Shown here: positions 1 through 11,628 of the stretch, one piece after another
How the letters are laid out: each line of letters starts with the position of its first letter
Position numbering within the stretch: the first letter of the stretch is position 1
NCBI GenBank assembly: GCA_036023115.1
Contig: JAYKKT010000089.1
Location: 16,672,501 to 16,736,500 of the forward strand
DNA length: 64,000 nt
DNA from: Brasenia schreberi
Taxonomy: Eukaryota > Streptophyta > Magnoliopsida > Nymphaeales > Cabombaceae
Direction of reading: 5' to 3'
Made by a program: the position numbers and the translations under genes
Notes under the pieces: generated by a model
Told to the model about the DNA's origin: nothing
Databases searched by the model: none
Seen by the model: only the letters and a program-made list of their open reading frames with translations

Positions 1-1803
1 TTCCATAAATTGGGAGTGAAAATTTTTATGTTTACAATGGTGTAACAATATGTGTCCCAAGGTATAGTAAAAGCAGTTTTACCCTGATCTTTTGGTGTTA
101 TTTTGATTTGGTTATAACCCGAGTAGCCATCCATGAAAGAAAACATTTCATGAGTGGCTTTGTTCAAATTTCTAAAATCGATGCAAATACGAATTTTCTC
201 ATTAGATTTTTGAACTACAACAATATTTGAAAGTCATTCAGAATAAGCAATGGGTTTTATAAATCTGGCTTTTAAAAGATCTTCCAAACCCTCTTTTACT
301 TGGGAGTGGATATCGGGATAGATTTTCCTAAGCTTTTGTTTCACGGGTTTTGCATTTAGTTATAATGTACATGATGCTCTACAATCTTAGGGTGTAAACT
401 AGGCATGCCTTCATAGGTCCATGCAAACACGTCTATATATGATTTCAAAAATGTGATGAATGATGCCTTTTCATGCTCATGCAAACAAGTACATATTTTG
501 ACATAATTTGGGTTATACTCACTCCCTAAATTTACTTCTAAGAAATTCTCTCCTACGGAATTTAATGTTTTTTCAAGTAAAGGATTCTATGAAATTTGGG
601 AACCTTGGAGGCTTGATCATCCTATGGATAAGGAGATCTTCCTCCTTGCTTTGATCAGTCTCAAGTCTTTGATTTCTAGGAAAGAATCATGCAAGAGAGA
701 AGGATTATGCATAAGAGAATTATCCACAATGGTATGAAATGACTTGGGCTTGAGAATGTACATGGGTTTTGCCAAACCCGATTTTTGGCCTTGCACGTGA
801 TTTTGAAACCAAACTTTTTAGAATTTTCAACTTTTTCAATTTTTTTGGATTTTTCTAAACAAATACTAGAAGGATGAACGTAAAAAACTTTCTTTTGGAA
901 TTTTCAGGTTTTTCAAATGTTTTTGAGTTTTGGGAGTTTTTAAATTTTTTTTGGTTTTTTCAAATATACTTTTTTAGATTTTTTTCAAGAAAGGGGTCTT
1001 TCATCAAACCTCTTTGTCCTTCCTACTTGTGCTTGCGTGATTCGGGAAGGGTTCCTTGAACACCGCTTGAGGGGGCTCTGATTCTTTCGAGACATAGAAC
1101 CTACCTGCTCTATCAAGTCTTCTATTTTGTTTTTCAATGAAAAACATTTATTAGTATCATGGCCTTTGAGCCTATGATACTTGCAAAAGTCGTTCAAAAA
1201 CTTTCCTTTAGGGGGTGCCCATTCGGGAATAGCTGGGAGACTTATAAGACTTTATGCTAACAAAATGTCTAGGACTTCCGTGAGTGGTTGTCCTAGGTGT
1301 GTGTATTGTCTTTGTTCAAACTTTTTTTCATTTCTTTGTTCTTTTCTAAAGGATCTTTGTCTGGATGGTTTAGAAGGCCCGACTAAGCTTGGCTCTACTC
1401 GGATGTTGGCCACTTTTTGAGTTTTCACTTCTCCTTCCGATGCATGTGGCCCATATGCCTCGGGTTTTTCAAATTTGGTTTTAAAAAAGCTCTTTCCTTT
1501 CTAGATATCTTCATAAACTCTCTTTTTAAAATTAGCTTCAAAGAGATAAGCCTTTTTTATCAACTTTTGAAAAGTTGAGATCTCATAGAGGGAGAGGAGT
1601 GCTTTTAAATCAGTTTTGAAATTTTCAAGGATGAGTATCACTGCACACCCTTTAGAAATGGGCTCTCTAACTTGGCTTAAAAATGACCTCTACCTAACGA
1701 TAAATGCGTGTGCATCCTCATTAGGGGCTTGCTTGGTATCTCTCAAGGTGTTGAGAGTGGGGGTGACTTCTAACTTATTTTCAAATTTTTTTCAATACTT
1801 TTG
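1..1803 (-). pseudogene. R1: degraded Tat-type gag-pol fragment (gag capsid, zinc knuckle, pre-RT linker, start of RT)
   Basis: Read on the minus strand, 1480-1800 matches the capsid part of gag seen intact at 48.2-48.6 kb (retrotransposon Gag family). 985-1200 holds the nucleocapsid knuckle, a CxxHx3GHx4C pattern (CKYHRLKGHDTNKC). 370-980 is the lysine-rich linker plus a stretch related to the conserved block before RT that contains DVFAWTYE. 1-360 is the RT N-terminal part (KLRKI.PDIHSQVKEGLEDLLKA-like). The protease is absent: the knuckle is followed almost at once by the linker, so about 1.5 kb has been lost internally. Several frameshifts and stops make it non-coding. The rest of RT lies beyond the window's left edge. 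Sense order is therefore LTR at 3,777, then gag, then pol. Confidence 0.85.
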
Positions 1804-3777
1804 AATCTCTAAAAATCATGAAAATTTTATATTAGATAGAGACTCATATGGAGATTCAGGAACTATTTTTGTTCTGATTTTAAATATTGTCAATGTACAC
1901 AATTAAATCAGAGAATGATTATTACTTAGACGTTCGAAATAATTCTTTGAGAGAAATACAAAGGTTTAGTAAAACAGTTGTACCTTGATGCACAAACCTC
2001 CGATTTCTATGAACTTAGTCTTGCTGGAAAAATATCAACTTTCTATTGAGGCTAGTTTCAATGAATTTGTTTCACTGTAGATAAAGTTATGGGATGATAA
2101 CCCAACCTCTATTGCAAGAAAAAGGGGTTTCACAGGTTCTATATCGATTTTTAACAATCTATTCTGATTTTATTTATGTGGTTGCACGGCCTTAAAATTC
2201 TTGAATGTAGATTAAATGTGTAAAGTTTTAGAGCATTCGGAGCAGAGAATAGGGAATTAAAAATCAAACATCAGATGGATGTAAGATACAAAAAACAGAT
2301 TTTCAGGTTTATAATATACATGAATGCATTTTGTCTGAAATTAAAAGATAAATCACAACAATTTCAATGTAAATGACTGAAAGAAATGAAAGAAAATATA
2401 ATTATAGCTTAAGCATGGAGGGGATTATGAGATATAAGAGATTACAATGTATATTGAGGTAGGAGAAACTGAAAATCAAACACATAATAGGCATCTAATC
2501 AAACGAAATTGGGTAGCATAACATCTAGCTATTACATCAATTGAATGGAGCCAGTTACTCTTTAATTACAACCCCTTCTTAATTGAATGAAAGTAAGGAA
2601 GATATATAATAAAGAAAGAGGAGAAGAATTGACCTTGATTGTGGATGGCAATGGATGAAGACAATCTTGAAAGGGGGCAGCTCCTCTACCTTCTTTCCTC
2701 TTTTCCCTCTCTCTTCCTCTCTTTTTCTCTCTCCCTCTCTCTCTCTCTTTCTCCCTCTCTAGCTGTAGATTTTCCTCACTCTCTCCACTCTCTTCAATGC
2801 CTTGCCTTTATTTATAGCCTTCAAGAGAAGTCTCTTGGGACTTCACGAGTTGGACATGGGTTTGGTCTTGGCCCAAGCTTGACCCAATCCACAATGGGTT
2901 TGTTGGTGACATGGCCTCTCATGGGAGCACATGGGGCTCATGGTGGTCTCACTTGGTCAAGATGAGTCCAGTGCCACATGGCTCGGTCATGGGTGTGATT
3001 CGGCTAGGAGCGATTTAGCCCTTGGTGTTGTCCCAGCTAGGAAGGGCTCGGTTTGATCAAATGCACCTCTTGGTCTTGACTTCTTTAGCCCATCCCATGA
3101 CTTGATCATCTTGACTCATTGTCTTAGTCCAACCCATGGTAGTCTTGCCAAGTACAACCCACTTTTTGGTGAAGCTTGTGATCGTCCCTTAGCTACTTTG
3201 GTGCATGAAGTCCGCAACTTGACCTCCTAGCCGTGGCCTTGACTTCTTGGTTGAGTGCAGACCGTGCCTTGACCATCTAACTTTGGGCTCTTTGATGCCA
3301 ACCTTTACTCGACCTTGGTTATGTCTTTGGCATGTCCTCTCACATTGATCTTTGCCGTTGTTCTTGACTTGGGCTAGGTTGGTGCAGCTTTAGTCCATAC
3401 TTGGTACATGAATATGGTCTGTCCTTAGCCATTCGACCATTGCATTGGTCTGTCTTACTTTGGCCAAACACACCTTGATGTTGGATCTGATCGCCCTAGC
3501 TGACATGGGCTAGGTTGGTGTGACCCTTTGGTTTGAATTGAGTCTTGATTTCATTTTGAATTGGATTTGCAACTTGTCCCTAAATTGAATTGGACTTGAA
3601 ATGTGTGCTTGATCTAGGCTTGCTTCTGCTTCGAGGCTTGATTTGGATGCTTCATTCGATCCTGCTTTGGCCTTGTTGATTTTCTTTTGTTTTTGTGGTT
3701 TTCTAAATTTTGTGAGCTATGTTCAAATTACAAGTTTAAAGCATGCCCCAATTTTGAAAACATTTTAGGGTGTTACA
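1804..3777 (-). repeat. R1 5' LTR, truncated at its U5 side
   Basis: The sense 5' end is at 3777 (terminal TGTAACACCC on the minus strand, a variant of the family's TGTAAACACCC). It carries a TATA box, a CT-rich tract on the plus strand (2697-2766) and a version of the conserved LTR block at about 2546-2575. It runs directly into gag at about 1803 without U5 end, PBS or gag start, so a deletion removed them. 1804-2350 is recognisably related to 8500-9000 of another LTR. Confidence 0.75.
2809..2816 (-). promoter_or_regulatory. TATA box of R1 LTR
   Basis: TATAAATA on the minus strand, followed in the sense direction by a GA-rich leader (the complement of the CT tract at 2697-2766). This is the same order as in the related LTRs. 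Confidence 0.6.
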
Positions 3778-4349
3778 CCTACTTATTTGGATTTCATTTT
3801 ATTTGAGAATTAGACCTTATTGTGTGAGAAATTGAATTTTGAAATGTTATCTAAAATTTTCTACAAAACCTTTGCTAAGTAGTGGATATTAAAACCTAAG
3901 TTAGGGAAAATGTATAAAATTGGAAGTCCTTTTTTATAGAAATCAAAAGGAGTTCCCTTTTGAAAGGAAATTTTGAAAACCCATAACATCAAAAGAAACA
4001 ATGCAGGAACCATCTTGCTTGAGGCAGCTGGCCTTTATAGGCTTTTTCTCATGCTCAAAAATCACAGGTATGGGTCTCTAAATATTCACTTCACCCACCT
4101 CATATTTCATACATACATGCATCCATAAAGGGGTTGTCCATGCATGATCATCGTAGGACCAGGTGTTTTCTTGTCAAGTCCTCTTTGGCTAAGATCCCCT
4201 CCTTCACAAAAACAAATCTAAGGAAATAGATGTTATGGAATAAAGGAAAAATTCATACTCTTAAGATAAATCTAGGAAGAAAATCTCATAGGTGTTTTCT
4301 TCTTTGCCATTATCCAAATAAATTTAGATTAATGACAAAAAGGGGCATC
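3778..4349 (+). mobile_element. Element P: 3' end of internal region with polypurine tract
   Basis: This non-coding stretch ends in AAAAAGGGGCATC (4337-4349) directly before an LTR start TGTAAACAAC. The last 180 bases, including a segment reading cattatccaaataa, resemble the reverse complement of 60,017-60,250, which is the PPT-side end of GYP-3. No RT or integrase coding is left; R1 is inserted or fused on its left. Confidence 0.7.
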
Positions 4350-6479
4350 TGTAAACAACCAAAAAAATTTCAAAACAAAAAATTTGATCTTTTAGAATTT
4401 TCTTGCTTTTGTAGTTTTGGGTCTTTAAGGGTTTTTCAAATAAAGACACCTTAAACGAACTCATTTCTACACCAAAATTTTGTAGCAATCTCAAAATAAG
4501 GGTATATTGCATCCCTCTCAAAAAAATCTAATTTTGATAAAATATCAAAAAAGTAACTACTTTGCCCTCATGGCCAAATTGGTAGGATTTTGCTATTTCA
4601 AAAAATTATCATCAAATAATGAATAGTTTTAAACAATTTTCCTCAAAGAAATAAATCAAAAGGAGACATTAGTAACAAAACCCAAAAATGTTTGTAAATT
4701 GACAAATTTACGAAATTCTAAAAACCTTGAAATTCAAAAACAAATAAAATTCAAACCACACCTCAAAAACTCACCCGATCAAGAATAGTCTCATTCCGAG
4801 ACCCTATACTTAAGGGTTAAAGTGGTTCGATATTGTAAACACCCAAAAGTTTCTTATAAAATTTTTACCTTTTTAGGGAAATAACTATTTTTGGCAATTT
4901 TAGGTTTTCAAATGAAAAAGGCACTAAACGAGCTTATGTCGGTATCAAAATTTTATGGAAGCTTTAAAATGATGAAAGAATACTTTCCTTTTTGAAAATT
5001 TCAAATTTTGACTAGATTGAATGAAAATGACGATTTTGCCCCCAGCATGGAAAAAGTAGGATTTTGTTTCCTTAAAAGCTTTATGTGGATGAACTTGTTT
5101 GAAATTTTCTATTTGAAAAGAAATAGGCATTTATAGGACAAGTTGACACCTGAAAAGACAGATGGGCGCCCAAAAAGGAAAGCGGGCATCAAAAAGGGAA
5201 AGTGAGCTTCCCAAAAAGAAAAGTTCATATTCGGAAAGAAATCAGTTGCCGGAGGGAAAAGTTGATGTTATCAAAGGAAAGGAAAGATGGAAGCAAGAAC
5301 GAAAGCTTCCGAAAACAAAGGTTTGGTATCGAACACCTTTCGTAACGTGTCCATGTTACACTTGGGTGTCAAGGTAATTAGTGTGGATATGCATCAGTTT
5401 GCATCGTCATTTGTTACATTATGATAAGAATAATGCTAATGTTCCAACGCTCATGGAGTAAATCTCGAGAACATGATGGCTGGTTTACAAATTCGTAACA
5501 TAGGCCCAATTAATACTTTCATAATATGTGGGTATGGAACATGGATTTGTTTAACCACTTTTACTGCAAGTGTGCAGATAAAAGAGAGATTGTACACAGG
5601 TCTTCAACTCTGTTATCGAGGAAACTGAATGTCAAAAGGAGCAAAATCCATCCCTGATTGAGATGCAGGGAAAGGAGATGAACTCGGAAGATGGAGAAGG
5701 TGATCCCAGTTAAGCAACTAGTGTTCATTCTGATGATAAGGAACCACCGATCTCCAAGGATGGTGATAAATTCAATTTTGAGGCACCTCTAACCGACAAA
5801 GAAATTAAGAAAACTAATTGCAGACTATTTAGAAACTGAAAACACAGCAGCGAAGGCTCAAGAGTCACTAGCTCGCACTGAAGGTGAAGTTAGACAGGAG
5901 CTGTCAGAAACTTTACAAGAGCGTGATCTGGATGTTGCAGTAGCAGATGAAATGCAAACATTTGTTAAATAATAGGAGGAAGTGCTTAATGGTTTGGAGG
6001 CCCAAAATGCTCTGTTATTGTAGCAGCTTGATGGTACTGAGGTCAGCCTTCCAGGCCTGTTTAAGTGGATGAAAAGTCAGGTGCTGGAAAGTATTTGAAG
6101 TCTTCTCATCCTGTAAGGAGTCATCATGGTAAAGTGCTGGAAGGAGCTAGCGGTTTTCTTTGTTTTGAAGCTTACCAATGAAGTCGACAAAGAAGCACTA
6201 AAGGACAGTGCAATAAAAGATTCATCACAGCAACGATAATGACAGGGCGTTCTGCCACAACAGTTAAAACCGAAAGATGCAGATAGTGTGTGTGGCACAA
6301 CAAAAGAAGAAGAGATGTTCCATTGTGATGATCACCCTTGTGAACCGCTTCTCAACAGCCTTCAACGACTCCCAACTGCATGTTGTCAACGACTTCTAGA
6401 GCTTTTCATCCATATCTGCAACATATTGAGGAAGGATCAGAAGATCACGTTCAAGATTGCCCAATGCAGATGAAATCAA

Positions 6480-6640
6480 ATATAGATAACAATTCAACAA
6501 CTCAGATGCCTATCAAATGTAGATAACGTTCAACAATCAAACAAGGATTATGCCTATCAAATGCAGATGACGTTCCAACCAATCCAGATAAGATTTTATC
6601 AACACAATCAAAACCGAACTCATCCAAATCCCAACCATCA
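6480..6640 (+). repeat. Degenerate tandem repeat in U3
   Basis: About three copies of a 45-55-bp unit containing gcctatcaaatgYagat and aacgttcaacaatc, just upstream of the TATA box at 6667. The position fits a U3 enhancer-type repeat, but that function is inferred only from place. Confidence 0.55.
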
Positions 6641-6666
6641 GGCTTATCCAAATCACAGCCAGAGCC

Positions 6667-6674
6667 TATAAAAA
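6667..6674 (+). promoter_or_regulatory. TATA box of nested LTR
   Basis: TATAAAAA in a GC-rich surround, with a purine-rich leader following (6765-6810). It corresponds in place to the TATA boxes of the other LTRs here. Confidence 0.6.
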
Positions 6675-8141
6675 GGCTCCCCCATGTGCTGCAGAGAGGA
6701 TCAACCAGCGAGCATCAAGAGGGAACGATCAACCAACACACAGGAACGTTCAGTCCGAGAATTCAGGGAAATAGAGAGAGAAAGGAAGAGAAGAAGGAGA
6801 AGAAGGAAGTCCAGCCTGGTTCTGACATTCGACGATCATCCGGTGAAGTGCTCCTACGTCCCCTCTCACTCACACAGGTTTGAATCCATGCACAAATTTG
6901 TTTTAATTCATGAGAATCTGAAGAAGCACAGATTCTGGAAATTTGTATCTGAATCAAGGCCTAGAGCTCATGTTCTTCATTTATATCGATACAAACACAC
7001 ATGATTACTTCATAAACGAAAGTAAAATCCATGTTTAGATGATTTCCATGCATCATTAGGACTGATACAGGTTGAATTTCATTTTAGAATCACGTTAGGA
7101 ACCTTCTGAAATTTTCTGTAAAATTGGTTTCTGAAACTGTCTGTGCACACACGTCTGATCACGGAATTTTATAGACAAACGGATAAGCCAATTGCTTCGA
7201 AATTTTGCATGAATAATCTAGACATATCAGACGTTCTTAGATAAAATTTTGAGGAATTGTTATGAACTATTGCCTAGCCAATTAGATCCGTGAAGTTTAC
7301 ATAAAATTCAGATTGTGTTTTATAGAAACAGAACGTTCAGTAACAAACCTCTGTTCTTTTGCTCATATCTTCGCAACCGCTGAATGAAATTGGATGAAAT
7401 TTGATTCTTTGGATTTAACATCCGTATATTTCTAAAACAACAAATTTTATCGAAATTGGATGTCTGAGTGCTGAGATATTGCTGTTTTTCTGAGCTTCTG
7501 ATTCACAAAAATAGGGCTGTTCTGAATTTTATAACAGTTTCTGATTCTATATTTAATTCTTAGAAAATAAAGAATGAAATTATAAAATAAAAATATATTC
7601 TGATTCTACACACTGTATCTCTATTCTTTAAAATTTTTAGAATTTTTGGAGAATCAGAAGTATTTTTTAAAATTCAGAGAATAGGACTTTGAAACTTAAC
7701 AGGTTCTGCAAATTTCAAAATCTGAAATTTTTCAGAAATCAAGAACTTAGGCACAAATCTGAAACTTTGGGAAATCTGGTTTTACCTTTTTCGATTTAAC
7801 GGATTCAAACAAATTTCAAGCATCTAGGCTGACCCTTGAGCGTCGGTTCAAGAAAGCCTAAGTCGAAAAGATCTTACTTGTCCACAATCGTTCTAAGAAG
7901 TCAGAAAAACATAATTTGTTAGTTTTAGCAAACTAACTGGCACGCTCGCGCAACCCGACATAGTTTGAGGGTTTGATTTCGAATTCCACGATTTGAAATA
8001 AAATCACATCTACAGATACCCTACACCCATCAAAAGGGTTAAAGTAGTTGAAACGATAAAGACTAACTCACGGAGCAAAAGCAGGTCACCCATGCAAACA
8101 AAAATTGAGAATAAAACTAAGTGTTTTCCAAAAAAGAATAT

Positions 8142-10310
8142 TGTAGACGTGAAATTTTCACTCTAAGCCTATGTAGAGACTTGAAATAAATTTTTCAACT
8201 CTACTTAATGCACAAGCGTAACACCTAGTTTTTTAAAAACTAGCAAAAGTTAAATTTAACTGGCGATTGTGGCAAAGCAGGCTCTTTTCATATTAGACCA
8301 TCTTGAACCGATGCTCAAGGGTCAATTTAAGTACTTAGGGATTCCAACTAAATAGGTGAGACTTCCAAATTCACGTGAAAGCAAAGGTGTTTGATAATGG
8401 AAAGTGCACTTGATTTCAAGTTTCAAAATGAACAAGTTCTAAAAAATAGAAAACTCTATTTTTAGTACTTGTTTCCTAAATCCTTTTGAATATCTTTTAG
8501 ACATCCAAAAATCATAAAAATTTTAGAGGACTACACTTGAGATATGAAGAGTCTGTGACATCTTTCAGATTGTGATTCAGAGTTATGGTGTTGCAGAATT
8601 AAATCCAAGAAGTGCCTCTACTTAGGCACCTAAAACTGTTATATCACAGAAATATAGAGACTCAAACATGAGTTTGTATCTCGATACTCAAAGTTCCAAA
8701 TTTAATGAATTTAGTCTCGCTAGAAAGCTATAGATATCATCTTTCAAATGAATAAAAAATCATTGATTTTGGACACCTGCTTACAGAGTTATAGGATGAA
8801 TACCCAAGCTCTCTTGCAGAAAAACTGAATGGATAGACAGCTTCCAAAACTTTTCTTTATTTTGTATAGTTTTAATTACGATGTTGGAGGCCCTAAAATT
8901 CTTGTAAATTTTATTAGAAGTGGGCTTATGTGTGTATAAGAAGTGTGCAAAGTTTTGGAATAATTGGAATAGAGATTTAATAATTAAAAATCAAGCAATC
9001 AACATATACAGAGATGATGAAAACCATATTTCAGGTTTTTAAAATCAGACGTGATGCAAACTCATACGAATTGAAATGCAACAACACAACATCATGAATT
9101 AAATTGTTGAAGGAAAATGAATTGAAATATACTTAATAGCTTAAGCATAGAGGGGATTAGAGAATATAAAGTCTTTATAGAATATAAAGAGGTAGAAATA
9201 AGATCTCAAACACGTAAAGTGCATAATCAAAAGAAAGAGAAATTTCAGTAACATCTACTTCTATTACATCATGGGGGGAGACAAAGCTCCATTAATACAA
9301 CCCCTTTTGAATTGAATATGAAGAAGAGATGTAGAAGAAACAAGTTAAAGCAGCACTTACCCGGACTTATACAATGATCGACCTCCAAGGTAGTGGTTGG
9401 CCTTCACTTGGTTCCTTTCCCCCTTTTGATTAATCACTCACACTCTCTCTAAGCCTTGGCCTAGATCCTACACTCCCTTCCCTCTCTAGGCTCTTCCCTA
9501 GCAGCACTCAAACTCTTACAAAACTCTCAAAGTACAGCACCCTTGATGGACTCCCCAAGATGAACTCCCAAGATGGTTCTCACGCCCCACCCTTGGCCTC
9601 AATTTATAGACCAAGGGTGGATCTTCTAGGCCCTTCCTTGGGGCGGGTGATCCAAGGTCCAAACCCAGCCCCAAGGCCTTCCATTTCACATGATCAAGTG
9701 GTCCTTCATAGTCAAAGGTGGACCAACCCCATGTGGACTGGTTTGAACTTTAGCCATGTGCTTTTTGTCCTAGCCGTTTGGACTTGAATGCACTTGGCTA
9801 GGCTTGATTCAAGGCCTTAATCATCCTCCTTTGTGGCTCATCCTTCCTTGCTTGATATAAACTTGGTACATGGGCTGAATGTGGCTTGATAAATCTTTGA
9901 AATCAACCCAAGATTCAATCTGTTCCATCTTGCAAAAGTAAGCCAATCCTTATCAAAAGGTTGTATTTGATTCAAACAAGTTCTTGATTTGATTTAATAT
10001 ACAACTTGAGCTGCCTTGATGCTGGCCCATTTGATTTGATTTTTTTTTATGAAGATATGCTTGGACGTGGTCCACTCCTTTGCTTCTGGACTTATCCTTC
10101 GTGAGCTCGATCCTAGATTAAAGTGGGCCTCACCTATTCGCCTGATTCGTTCATATCCTCCAGGCCTTGTCCCTTTAACTTTAATTTAAAACCTTTAATT
10201 TGAAACCTTTAAAAAGATTTAAAATATTCATTTTAAAGCAAAAGGTTAAATATCATTTGGGCTTTCGAAATTGGGTGTGTTTAAAAAAAAATTGATTTAG
10301 GGTGTTTATA
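8142..10310 (-). repeat. Nested minus-strand solo LTR in the P LTR
   Basis: In plus coordinates it runs from TGTAGACGTG (U5 end) to GGGTGTTTATA (sense start, with one C-to-T change from the family's TGTTTACA). The flanks are AATAT (8137-8141) and AATAC (10311-10315), a near-perfect 5-bp target duplication. It contains the conserved block at 9271-9304, a TATA box at 9601 and both U5 hairpins (8225-8243 and 8302-8319). It carries no coding region. Confidence 0.75.
9601..9608 (-). promoter_or_regulatory. TATA box of minus-strand LTR
   Basis: TATAAATT on the minus strand, about 300 bases upstream in sense of the conserved LTR block, the same spacing as in P and R1. Confidence 0.5.
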
Positions 10311-10315
10311 AATAC

Positions 10316-10418
10316 AACAACAAACAACAACAACTAAGCCTTTTCCCATACTAGACGGGGTTGGCTACATGGATTCTTTGTTTCCACAGAGCCCTATCAT
10401 GTGCCGTGTTAGCAGTTA
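10316..10418 (-). mobile_element. 5'-truncated RTE-type LINE, 3' end only
   Basis: About 100 bases align closely with the 3' end of the full LINE at 23,257-23,360, including the (TTG)n tail on the minus strand and a segment reading ccatactagacgggg. The match stops at agcagttaa. Short 5'-truncated copies are typical of target-primed reverse transcription. No clear target duplication could be assigned. Confidence 0.85.
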
Positions 10419-10639
10419 AATATTTAAAGATTTTATTAAACTTGATGTTTTCAAATATAAAAATGGTTTTAAAGAAAACGTTTGAAACCATACCTGCCTT
10501 ATATAAAACTCGAACCGAAAGGAGGTAAATTCTCCGAAAAGAGGAGATAGTAAGAACCAAAAAGACAACGACCAAGAACTTGCCAATTTCGACATTGTTA
10601 GACAAGGTAACCTGTCATTTTAGATCTAGGTATTAGGCA

Positions 10640-11570
10640 AGTGGCCTAAGGTGACTGCCAAGAAGGAAGGTCAGCATTTAAGAAAGGAAAGTTGGCATCT
10701 AAGAGAAAGGAAAGGAGACGTTCAAGAAAGAAAAGTCGGCATTGAAGAGAAAGGAAAGTCGACATCCAAGAGAAAGGAAAGCGGCCTAACTTGGCAAGAT
10801 GTGAGCAGCTATAGCCTGGCCAATTTCAGCATTATTGGACCAACCAACTTACCATACGCAGTCATAGTACCCGATTTGGTAAGTCATCATCAAGGTATGC
10901 TAGTCGACTTCAACATAAGTGAATTAGAAAACCTACCAAACCACATCTCAATGTCCGATTTGGTAAGTAGTCATCAAGAAGATGGGCTGGACGATTTCAG
11001 TAACATGGGATAAAATCACTTACCTTGTGCAACCATGGTGCTCGATTTGGCAAGCCATCAACATAGGTTGACTGACTTCAACATGGGTGAACCATATAAC
11101 TTACCATGGGCAACATTGGTGCCCAATTTGGTAAGCTATCAAGCATTATGAAGAGCCAATTTTACCATAACAGATTTGGCAACGCACTATATCAAGGGCT
11201 AGCCAATTTCAGTAAGGAACTTACCATCTTAGGTCCAACCATGAGACAACCATGGGTTGAACGATTTTAGCAAGATGGAACAAGGCAACTTACCATACCA
11301 AGTCCAGCCATGAGACGAGCTATGGTTTGGTCGAGTTCAGTAATATGGAACAGGATCAGTCAATTTCAGTAATATTAGGCCACTTACCATACCAAGGTTG
11401 GCTGAATTTAGCAAGATTAAACAAGAAGACTTACCATTTCAAGTCCTTGCTGATTTCAACAAGCAAGTGGATAGGAACAGCAGCATGGATGCCCAATTTG
11501 GTAGGCCATTAGACAGCATAAGCCCAACCAATTTTAGTACGTCTTGAACAAGGTAACTTGCCATATTGCA
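10640..11570 (+). repeat. U3 subrepeats of the P LTR
   Basis: First come about five copies of a purine-rich 28-33-bp unit (agaaaggaaagtcggcat-like, 10660-10790). Then come diverged 60-120-bp units built around cgatttggtaagYYatca and caacttaccat (10800-11570). They lie upstream of the TATA box at 11621. A weaker version of the purine unit is at 5150-5300 in the nested LTR. Confidence 0.6.
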
Positions 11571-11620
11571 TTGGGTAAGTTGACTTACAATGAGAAGTAT
11601 CAAAGAGACAACTTATCATC

Positions 11621-11628
11621 TATAAAAG
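11621..11628 (+). promoter_or_regulatory. TATA box of P LTR
   Basis: TATAAAAG, with a GA microsatellite leader 80-140 bases downstream (11703-11760) and the conserved LTR block 263 bases downstream. Confidence 0.6.

Larger units (their letters stand above)
4834..8014 (+). repeat. Nested plus-strand LTR inside the P LTR (probable solo LTR)
   Basis: It runs from TGTAAACACCC to ACATCTACA, 3181 bp, and is flanked by GATAT (4829-4833) and GATAC (8015-8019), a 5-bp target duplication with one change. Its first 300 bases are related to 4350-4700, so both belong to one family. There is no internal region, PBS or PPT, which is what a solo LTR formed by LTR-LTR recombination looks like. Confidence 0.7.

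Noticed and set aside
2639..2965. 108-codon frame with a Ser/Leu-rich start that looks like a signal peptide
   Set aside because: It is produced by the CT-rich tract of an LTR leader read on the antisense strand.
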